The notes below the pieces were generated by a model. That model was not told the origin of the DNA, did not search any database, and saw nothing but the letters and a program-made list of their open reading frames with translations. This document shows, one piece after another, positions 28,996-36,534 of a stretch of 36,534 nt of DNA. Made by a program: the position numbers and the translations under genes. Every line of letters begins with the position of its first letter. Position 1 is the first letter of the stretch. Source of the DNA: Candidatus Didemnitutus mandela (GTDB lineage: Bacteria > Verrucomicrobiota > Verrucomicrobiia > Opitutales > Opitutaceae); the NCBI GenBank assembly GCA_002591725.1, contig NJAL01000010.1, positions 1 through 36,534 of the forward strand, in the 5' to 3' direction.

Positions 28996-29223
28996 GTGAA
29001 AGAACTAATCGTACAGAACAAAATAGGAATTCACGCGCGTCCGGCTGCGGTAATTGTCTGGGTGGCCAATAAGTACGAAGCCGATATCTTCGTCGGAAAA
29101 GACGAGGAACAAGTGAACGGGAAAAGCATCATGGGGCTCATGATGCTGGCAGCCGCCAAGGGCTCCCAGATCAAGCTCGTCGCTGCGGGCGACGACGCTC
29201 CTCAAGTGTTGACTGAGCTCTGA
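28996..29223 (+). CDS. ptsH: HPr phosphocarrier, truncated by duplication
   Basis: Small phosphocarrier of the PTS or a regulatory HPr. The 75-residue frame starts GTG and keeps IGIHARPAA with the phosphorylated histidine and NGKSIMGLMMLAA with the regulatory serine. It ends QVLTEL followed by TGA because TGACTGAGCTC (29210-29220) is duplicated in tandem. Skipping one copy restores ELEQLFARKFDET and a stop at 29265-29267, a normal 86-residue HPr. The lost segment is the last helix, needed for the fold, so the product is probably unstable. No EI or EII genes are nearby. No good Shine-Dalgarno for the GTG. Confidence 0.85.
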   Translation: MKELIVQNKIGIHARPAAVIVWVANKYEADIFVGKDEEQVNGKSIMGLMMLAAAKGSQIKLVAAGDDAPQVLTEL

Positions 29224-29231
29224 CTGAGCTC
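29210..29231 (+). repeat. 11-bp tandem duplication in ptsH
   Basis: TGACTGAGCTC twice, perfectly identical and adjacent. As 11 is not a multiple of three it shifts the frame and creates the TGA that ends the ptsH frame. Perfect identity suggests it is recent. Confidence 0.95.
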
Positions 29232-29270
29232 GAACAGCTTTTTGCGCGCAAGTTCGATGAAACCTGAGGA

Positions 29271-30068
29271 TTAAAGCCGATAAAATCGGCGCGCATTCCG
29301 CGCGGTGATCTCGACCAATTGCGTTAATTCCACACTGAACATCTGCGCACAAAATTCAGCTGTGTGGCGTAGAAAGGCGGGCTCATTCGGTTTTCCCCGG
29401 TGAGGCACTGGCGCCAAATAAGGCGCGTCCGTCTCCAGCATCATTTTTTCCAAGCCCTGCACCCGGGCAGCTTCCCGCACGTTTTCGGCAGACTTGTAGG
29501 TGACCACCCCGGTGAATGAACCAAGCCCGCCGCGAGCCATCAACTTTGAGATTTGTTCCACACCTTCTGTGAAACAATGGAAGACCACCCGTTCCCAAGC
29601 GACGCCACTGGCATCGATCATTTCTACGCACTCCGAGAAGGAACTACGAGAATGCACGACGACCGGGCATTCCAATCCTCGCGCCAGATCAAGGCCAGCT
29701 GCGAAAGCATCCTTTTGCCAGCCAAAAACCTTTCCGGCGGCCGCCGGATTGTCCTTCGGCAAATGAAACCGGTCCAGTCCGATTTCTCCCAAAGCGACGG
29801 GGCGCACCGCTCCACGCCAAAAGGCCTCCAACCCAGCAAAACGCTCGCGCCAGCCCTCGTCGACACTACAAGGGTGCAAACCGACGGTAAAATACACAGA
29901 GTCTGGGTACGCTGCCGCCAGATCGCGATAAAGTGTCCAATCATCGACATTGGTTCCAACCGTTACCATAGCCTCCAAACCGGCCTCGCGCGCCCGGTGC
30001 AACATGGCTAAAAGGCCGCCGCAACGGGCAAAGCTTTCGAAATGCGTATGTGTGTCGATCAATCCCAT
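29271..30068 (-). CDS. tatD: TatD-family metal-dependent hydrolase
   Basis: TIM-barrel metal-dependent nuclease/deaminase-like enzyme; E. coli TatD is a 3'-5' DNase, and family members act in DNA quality control or D-aminoacyl-tRNA deacylation. 265 residues with metal ligands DTHTHF (His7, His9), VGLHP, LGEIGLD (Glu), VVVHSR, the HCF turn and LETDAPYLAPVPHRGKPNEP. Full family length and no damage. Its stop lies four bases from the ancestral stop of ptsH, convergent. Start ATG 30068 has a weak Shine-Dalgarno. Exact substrate cannot be told from sequence. Confidence 0.93.
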   Translation of the reverse strand: MGLIDTHTHFESFARCGGLLAMLHRAREAGLEAMVTVGTNVDDWTLYRDLAAAYPDSVYFTVGLHPCSVDEGWRERFAGLEAFWRGAVRPVALGEIGLDRFHLPKDNPAAAGKVFGWQKDAFAAGLDLARGLECPVVVHSRSSFSECVEMIDASGVAWERVVFHCFTEGVEQISKLMARGGLGSFTGVVTYKSAENVREAARVQGLEKMMLETDAPYLAPVPHRGKPNEPAFLRHTAEFCAQMFSVELTQLVEITARNARRFYRL

Positions 30069-30088
30069 GTTGAGATAGTAAACTTATT

Positions 30089-30107
30089 GTTTGGCCAACG
30101 GCCAAAC
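30089..30107. repeat. perfect hairpin upstream of tatD
   Basis: GTTTGGCC-AAC-GGCCAAAC, 8-bp arms and 3-base loop, 21 bases before the tatD ATG. A run of A follows on the plus strand and a run of T precedes on the minus strand, so neither orientation is a normal terminator. It could fold in the tatD leader. Confidence 0.8.
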
Positions 30108-30119
30108 AAAAAAACAGGA

Positions 30120-30790
30120 GCTCATGGCTCCAGGTGAGGACCTTTAGGTGAGAGAATTCCTAGCAAGCCATCGCCTCCCGCAAAGGTGGACGTTACCGCA
30201 CCGACGTATCGACATTTACCATCGCTTCCGCGTTGGCCTTGGGTAACCGCTTGCACATAAGATTGATTCTTCAAAGAGAGACCAAAACACTCATCGGCCA
30301 AAGTTTTCTTCGCCCCCGTCCCTTTAGCGAGTATTCCAACAACTTTTCCTGCACCTTGGCTTCAAGCGCCGTTGCTCTAAAGCCATCGTGCTCCTGTCCT
30401 AGCAACAACTTACCCCACTTCTCCATGCGATCGAGTTTACCGTCACGATCCTCGATATTCTAGCCGACGTTTATCACCACGGCACTTTTCGACGAAAAAT
30501 CGGCACTGCAACGTGTTGCCGAAATCGAGCACTGAGGAGGCGCCGACACCGACATTGGTAACTGAAGCTTGGATCAAGCGTAGCAACAGCTAACCAGAAA
30601 GGCCTTCGAAACTGTTCACGCCCGAGTTGCCCCCATACTACTCTACGACTAAAGTAGTATTGGGCACAGAGGCAGTTACATTGGAGACGTTGGTTCGTTA
30701 CATTCACTTGGCCGAAAACAGCGGTAGCCAGGATAGCCATAGAAATGAGCAGGGTGGTGCTGGTCTTTTTGGCATGGATAGCCTTTAGTA
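30120..30790 (-). pseudogene. putative secreted protein remnant
   Basis: Minus-strand pieces: KTSTTLLISMAILATAVFGQ, a typical lipid-core signal peptide with AxA-like end, then SVPNTTLVVE, YGGNSGVNSFEGLSG, ASVTNVGVGASSVLDFGN, LEAKVQEKLLEYSLKGRG and a C-terminal AVTQGQRGSDGKCRYVG with TFAGGDGLLGILSP to a stop near 30123. Frame changes and stops occur throughout. The pieces read like one small exported protein of about 200 residues. I recognise no family. Confidence 0.5.
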
Positions 30791-31089
30791 GAAATAGACT
30801 TTAATTTAGTGCCACTGGTTCCGGTCCTAAGACTCCGCATTCTCCTTTCGCATTACCGGGAAAACGCCAGATACTGTTCAAAAAGAGAAGTCGGCGCGCG
30901 AACACCGGTTTCTGTTATACACACGAAGAAAGTTTTTAAAAACAAGGCGTCCATACAGACGACAATGCTGCCATCACTCGCGATTTGTACCGTCAATTCG
31001 TGTGCATCAACACCACTGCCGGATGCGAGAAACGAAAGGTCATGTTTCAGCGGCTGTGTAAAACACGCTTTGATGCTGCCTCTATAAGT

Positions 31090-34000
31090 CAAGACCGTAA
31101 AAATTCCGCAGCCGCAGCGGCCACCCTGGTACTGCCTGGCAGAAAGCCGGCATAAGCGAGTACTAGCACGCCAAAACGCTCAGCAATTACAATTTTTTCC
31201 GGTATTCCATTCTGACACAGATGGTGTTTCCCACTTCGATTGCGCTGCCCGCCACGTGCAGCCGTCCGCGCTCGCCGCCCCACACCCACATATCGATCTG
31301 CGCGCCCAAGCGTTTGCTCAGCACCTCAGCAAGTACCTACAATAACGTAGGCGGCTGCAGAGGCGCAACGAGAAAAAACAGTTGTACGATGATCGCCTTC
31401 GCCGTTTTGGGAAGCGGGATCAATATCAGTCGTTGATTCTTCGGCAAAGCCTTGAGCAACAGCTCCTCTTCCCTCGCAAGGTGACCCGACGCCGCTAAAT
31501 CGAGGTCCGCGGGAGAAAGCCGTTCCATCTCAGCGAATGACACCCACAAGATAATACCATCGTTCTCCTGGCCTGGCGGGCCGGCAGGAATAGTCGAGGA
31601 GCAACACCCGTTTTTCCAACGGCATCGATTCGGGAAACTAGACCGTCGCTGCCAGCATTTCCTGTGGTAGACGTAAAGTATGTCTCTGCCATAAAAAGAA
31701 AGAAACTTCAGATCGGTTATCTGCCGATTCCGTACAAGATTGACCAATTCCGAGACGGAAGAAACTGTCTCCAGCCGCGGCGCGTAAAAACGCACTATCG
31801 CCTCATCGAGGTCGAGATAGCCGGGACTCCACGTGCACGTTAGCACGTTCCCAACCTTTTCACGCAACTTGCGGTTGTTGTGCACGAGAAAATCGAACGG
31901 CCATTTGATGGTATAGCCAACGAGACCTTATCGGATGAAAATTTCAGTCGCCGCAACCGGATCGATTTTTCCGAAACCAACCGCGCGCATCTCGAGTTCG
32001 AGATTGTAAAGATACCGGTGCTCCTTCACGAGCACAAGGACGGAAAAAAGGTTCACTGTAATGTACGCCCAGTTCGAGCAGCTCACTGCGGATCGATAAG
32101 CGTACAGGTGTGGGCGTAAAACCGGCCCGCTTCGACTTATCTCCACCGCCATGATCCATTTCGCTACCTTCGGCTTGGTCGCGCCCAGCCGTCCACTCGT
32201 GGCAGTAGCTTTTTGTTCGCCGCCATCGTCAACTCCGGGAAGATCGTCAACTTTGCAATCATACGTGGCATGGTAGATGTCTGCGTCGTTCCGCGTCGCG
32301 ATATTGCCCAGGAATCCGAGAAAAATTGATCGCTGAATCGCTCGACGCGTGAGCGTGCCCATCGTGAGATCGAGCGCGCACGCCGTTGTAGATGGAAGTC
32401 ATCGCGAAATACTGGCAATCATCGATTGCGTCTTCGACGCTGCGTGTAGATATCATTCCACTCGCACATGCACATAAACAAGAGAAAGTGCTGCGTATAG
32501 AGCCTTCGCAACTTACCGAGCCTCATCGTCTCAAACCTATAATGGTAGGTTTCCCAGATTGCGAGGAGTGTGAAAAAGTCCGAATCATGAGTACATGAAG
32601 CGTCGACAGGCCGCATCCGCCTTTTTCTGCTGGTCGAACGAACGTTCGCAGGGATCCTGAATGCTCAATACCGCGTCGATGGCGAGGGCCTCCCTCGTAA
32701 ACATTTCTCTTGCCGCGTCTGCAAGATCATTGCGCCCGACTTTAAGATTGACCAGCAGGTGCGCAATTTCAAAGCCGGACCCGATCAGTACGCTCGCCCC
32801 ATCGAGCGCGCCAATTTCGTACAAGAGCGAACAGCCGGACCGCGCACCCTTAGACGGCGGCGCATTCAGAAACGGAAGCTCCTCGATCTCGCCGAGTCCA
32901 AACGCCTTCATCCGTAAGATAGCACCTGCAAGGTTGTTCCGTTGGATTTTTAGTTGGGTGAAGCGCAAGCCGACTGAGGAAATCCATCCTGATACACACC
33001 CCGTCGCTTACGCGACCGCAGCAGCCTTTTCGCCGATCAGCACTGTTCTGGGCAGTCGGCTCGACAGACAACAGGCGCTGGGTCCAGCTTTGCGGAAAAT
33101 AGCAGCTGACACGCGCTAGGGTCCATGTCGACAATAAAGCGGATGCTGGGACTTCGTTAACGAAGTCCCAGCAATATTATCGCCACGACAATCTTTTACT
33201 GGAGCAGCGGAGCGAAAATGCACTGCTGCTAAGCATTGGCCGGCCCGCCATAAAACAAGGCAGCTGCCACCGCGGACTTTCCATCCCTTTATCAGATCGC
33301 AAACTTCACGAATGTAACGTTCGATAGGAAAAAAGGTCAATACATCGCGGTGTATGGCTGCTCGCTTCAGGATGGCGCTCGATCGCCTCCACGGCAGCAT
33401 TGAGGCAGGTAAATTCGCTCGATTCTTCACCTTTCAACTCCTCGATCAGCGCGTAGATTACTTCGACCAGATAAACGCGTCCCGACTTCCACGACTGGAG
33501 CATCGCCAAAAGCCTTTGAGAAAAGCCTGTGTGCTGATCGTAACCGAGGTGATCACGATCCGCAAATCCGGTCGCCACATGCGCAACCGCCGCAAATAAC
33601 CAAGGATAAAATCAATATTAAGCGAACATTCGTGGGCTTTCGTCTACGATAATCGCATCCTAGTCGCGCAACAGCGGACCGTCCTCCAACTTCAGCGAGC
33701 AGCATGCCATCCATCATGAGCTTGCATCGGAAGTCTAATCTATAAGCTAGATCTTGCAGCTGACCTAACGTCCCCAAAGCACATTCAATTTTTCGGCCAC
33801 GGCAGCCTGAAGCAAACATCGCCGCCACGCGCATGCGGTTGCCTGTAGACAATCTTACCGCGCATGCCGCCGGCAGCCGCCAGGCATATCTTTGGGGATT
33901 TGTATCGTCTTGCCCGAATCCATTTTCCCAGCTATTATGAACATTTGGCTACACTGCAGCAAGCCGATGTTTTCGTCTGTCCGCACAATGATCGGCAGTT

Positions 34001-34115
34001 CCAGGGGGATTCGATGAAGAAAGCAGGTAGCGTTTCCCCTAGTGGCAATACTAGCTCTAGCTGTCAGTGTAAAAAACCAAAGAATCACACACAGCGAAGA
34101 GACAACTAAATCCAC
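31090..34115 (-). pseudogene. hrpA: HrpA-type DEAH-box helicase remnant
   Basis: About 3 kb of collinear HrpA motifs: IIAGKMDSGKTIQIPK (Walker A, near 33930), KLMMDGMLLAEV (family MTDGILLAE), a DEAH box split by a one-base insertion (33646-33633), [12 protein letters not shown], the ITSATID region, [35 protein letters not shown] (ETSLT), [18 protein letters not shown] (motif VI, QRxGRxGR), [60 protein letters not shown], and LDLDEAIVRFYAPRLETVSSV with LPKNQRLILIPLP from the C-terminal domain. HrpA rescues stalled ribosome/mRNA complexes in E. coli. More than ten frame changes; dead for some time but little shortened. Confidence 0.93.
33144..33173. repeat. 30-bp perfect palindrome inside hrpA
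   Basis: Arms TGCTGGGACTTCGTT and its reverse complement meet with no spacer. It lies exactly on the conserved ETSLT motif of the helicase remnant. The 5' arm fits the helicase reading; the 3' arm does not resemble the expected VPGI sequence, so it probably arose by copying of the first arm. Confidence 0.9.
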
Positions 34116-34659
34116 GCCTTTTCTGTCCGTCTAGCTCACGCCTACGGGAAAAATCGCTCAGGCACATCGTACGTCTTCCGCACAGCAACGGCTGGAGTAT
34201 CGCTGTGGTTGCCGGCCAGAACTCACTGTTCTCTCTCCTATCTCTCTACCCCATCGCAAGTTTCTTCAGTCTCGGTGCAACCACATGCGAGCACTCTGGA
34301 AACTCGCAGTTGCTGCCAACTCCAAAACTAGGGCACCAGCCGGCTGCCCAGCATCAGCTGGCGCAGCCTTTTCTACTCGATAATCTAACGCCCGACATGA
34401 AAAGAATGCCTCGTAGAGGCCAGTGTTAATGAAAGTAACATCATGTTTGGTCATGTTCCTGATGTTTCTCACGATCTATGTCACAATTACTAGGCGTAAC
34501 GTTTCTCTACCAAGGCAGATTCACTCTTTGCTGTGTAAGAAAAATGCAGTCGCCCACGGTCCTGGCTACGCGAGCCGCAGCTATTTTTCCGCTTAACCGT
34601 CTGCGGGTTGAATGCTTCTTTTTTTTATCGATGAGCAACGGTCCCCTATTTTCTCTAAT
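34116..34659. other. 0.5-kb spacer between hrpA and thymidine phosphorylase
   Basis: No gene recognised. The two flanking dead genes are divergent, so their promoters were probably here; no clear -35/-10 pair remains. Confidence 0.4.
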
Positions 34660-35790
34660 AATATCATGATAAAAAACACAACGGCAGCATATTCACGAAG
34701 GACAAGGTCGATTTTTTTCGCCAGCGGTGCCACAAACAACCAGTTTTCCGACTACCAAGAAACTTCGTGGCTGACCGATGTAATGATGCTCTCGGGCAAC
34801 GTCATCAACCTGCATGGCTTGGCCGGGGGAAAAGTAGAACAAACACTTCACGGGCGGCATGAAGGTGCCAACGATAAGCGGACACGGTTTTGTGTCACGC
34901 CTACGGCACACTCCGAAAAACTCGAAGCGATTGCCAATTTTTGCATACAGTTGAGCGTACCAGAACTTCGCACCATCCTCGAAGAGGTCGGTCGAAGAAG
35001 CCGGCCTCGCGATGATCAGCTAAACGCCTCAAACCGCTCCAGCTAGCCGCAAACTCTTTGCCCTTCGCAATGTTACTGAAAACACTGAATGCATTCAGCT
35101 CATCTGCCTCAGCATCATAAGCAAGAAACACACAGGAAGCATCGGTTCACTTGTGCTCGATATGAAATTCGGCCGCAGCGCGTTCATAAAAAAAGAAAAG
35201 TGACACGCTCACGCTTGCCGGGCAATGGTCGCGCCGTCGGCTACACCGCCGATCTCATTGAACCGATCAAGTGCCTCCGCAGCTCCGGCCCCGGAAGATT
35301 TGATGAAAATAACGTTCGTGCTCACCAGCCACATGCTGATCCTCGGTAGCATTGCAAAAGACAAAACGGAAACGCAGACGAAAATACATTCCGTTATCAC
35401 CAATGGTTGCACCTTGAAGAAATTCCGCACAATGTACAAAATAAAAATGCAGGGGTTCCAACGCCTGTGTCGTCGACAACTCAACTATACCTGCCTGCCG
35501 ACGGCATCAAAAATAAAATCCGCGCCCGCTTCTTCAGCAGCTCATGGATTTATCGCCAAAATCGAAGCCTTAAAATCGGCCATGGGATAATTGCACTTAG
35601 CGCAGCCTTGTAGTCGTACACCGACCAGATTCGACTACGCCGTTGGGCTCACTAAATCGGTAAAAGTTGGTGCGCCAACTTCAAGCCGAAACGCCGGTTT
35701 TCCCAGTTGTGCAACAGTGATCAACCGCTGGCGGCACACACAACCGAGCTAGCCCACGAAGTCATCCATTTTTCACCAAATTTTCCGCCT
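34660..35790 (+). pseudogene. deoA: thymidine phosphorylase remnant
   Basis: Nucleoside-salvage enzyme. Plus-strand pieces in order: FSDYQETSWLTDVMMLSGN (family DxExxxLTxAMxxSG), SEKLEAIANFCIQLSVPEL (family LDKLExIPGF, with the SGRGLGHTGG stretch lost), LFALRNVTENTECIQLIC (family YALRDVTATVxSIPLI), SIISKKHTGSIGSLVLDMKF followed by GRSAFIKKE (family SIMSKKLAxG and LVLDVKxGxGAFMK), IKCLRSSGP, TFVLTSHMLILGSIAKD, SVITNGCTLKKFRTMY and HGFIAKIEA, and near the end FDYAVGLTKSVKVGA. The phosphate-binding KHSTGGVGD segment is unreadable. At least four frame changes. Could be named pyrimidine-nucleoside phosphorylase (pdp) equally well. Confidence 0.87.
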
Positions 35791-36534
35791 GCAGAGGCAT
35801 TGCTCCACAAGTTGATCCCATCAAAAAACAATTAGGGCAGGAAGCAACACCAGATCCCTCTGCAAGCCGCAATAGAAAGCTGCGCTAATGAGGCAGAACG
35901 GCACCGAAGAATCATTGGAGGTTTTGGTTGATAACTGCCTGGAGAAGATCGAAACGGATATGGTTAAATGTTTATTAAAAAGACAGCGGTGGGCCGGTTC
36001 GATATCGTGAGTTCAAGTCAAAAAACTAAGCATCACGGCTCCAGCATAGTTGTTGGCGGCCTGCATCGTTTCAAGCACCACCGTGTCGAAACCGATAGCG
36101 CAGCTCTCTGTCAGAAATTCTATTACCGCAGTCTTGTCCTCAACGACACGGAAGGGCATAGCGGTAGAATTTTTTCGGAAACCGCGCGAAAAAAATAAAC
36201 GCTATCATTGTTGTCATTCAGCACAGAGAATGAAATCGAGAGACATCGTGAGAAAGAGCTAAGACAAATTCACGAACAGACCTATGATTGTTGTATTAAT
36301 CTGGGAGGCAGCCTTAATTGCACGAGGGTTTTCCGCTATTAGCTTCGCTTTTTTATTTAAAAAACAAAAATAAAGAGTGGTGGGAACCACTATGTCGAAT
36401 GGGAGACTTCGTCACGCAATCGTCCCGACGATTCCGTCGAATCTACACCTTGGCTCCCTTCACTGGTTTGCCGTATCACTGCGCATCGATTAATGGCCAA
36501 TCCCATGGCAAAACCGCTGCATCCCTTTATGCAG
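35791..36534. other. 0.7-kb unassigned end region
   Basis: No known gene. A short minus-strand frame 36159-36013 reads MPFRVVEDKTAVIEFL, CAIGFDTVVLETMQAA and NNYAGAVM before a stop; its composition looks coding and it may be a gene remnant, but I do not recognise it. A small hairpin GTGGT-GGGA-ACCAC occurs at 36378-36391. A plus frame at the far end, NLHLGSLHWFAVSL, runs on for a few dozen codons and is not recognised. Confidence 0.4.

Overview
The window is a stretch of a degraded, probably symbiotic bacterial genome. Thirteen genes look intact (argF, argD, argB, argC, rpsI, rplM, a CCA/poly(A) nucleotidyltransferase, purK, purE, pckG, kamA, carA, tatD). By my sum they cover about 13.0 of 36.5 kb, roughly 36 percent. 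Much of the rest is recognisable dead genes rather than random spacer. They keep family motifs in order but are broken by frameshifts, stops and deletions: argJ, transaldolase, an RDD membrane protein, an HDOD protein, a hemolysin III homologue, an AbgT transporter, the whole kdpABCDE operon, kdsB, an HrpA-type helicase and thymidine phosphorylase. No insertion sequence, CRISPR array, tRNA or rRNA gene was seen. The order rplM-rpsI-argC-(argJ)-argB-argD-argF and the gene families fit a Verrucomicrobiota/Opitutaceae-like host-restricted symbiont. That placement is inference from memory and was not tested.

Layout. 1-6.7 kb (minus strand): ribosomal pair rplM-rpsI, then the arginine cluster argC, argJ (dead), argB, argD, argF, with a response-regulator scrap fused behind argF. 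6.7-8.1 kb: decayed spacer with microsatellite-like repeats. 8.1-10.5 kb (plus): tRNA nucleotidyltransferase, then a dead transaldolase. 10.5-12.5 kb: AT-rich spacer with nothing recognised. 12.5-14.2 kb (minus): purE-purK with a 4-base overlap. 14.3-16.9 kb (minus): dead RDD, HDOD and hemolysin III genes. 17-18.8 kb (minus): pckG. 19.1-20.6 kb (minus): dead AbgT transporter. 21.9-23.1 kb (minus): kamA with a good Shine-Dalgarno and terminator. 23.3-26.8 kb (plus): kdp operon remnant with large internal deletions. 26.9-30.1 kb: carA (plus), kdsB (minus, one base missing), ptsH (plus, cut short by an 11-bp tandem duplication), tatD (minus). 30.1-36.5 kb: dead secreted protein and hrpA (minus), dead thymidine phosphorylase (plus), unassigned end.

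Working together: carA and argF with argBCD would make citrulline/arginine intermediates, but argJ, which makes and recycles the acetyl group, is dead, so the route needs argA/argE elsewhere or is itself failing. Purine synthesis (purE, purK), translation (rplM, rpsI, CCA enzyme), gluconeogenesis (pckG) and a lysine 2,3-aminomutase are kept. Potassium scavenging, nucleoside salvage, drug/metabolite export and sensory genes are lost. kdsB and ptsH look like genes caught at or near the moment of inactivation.
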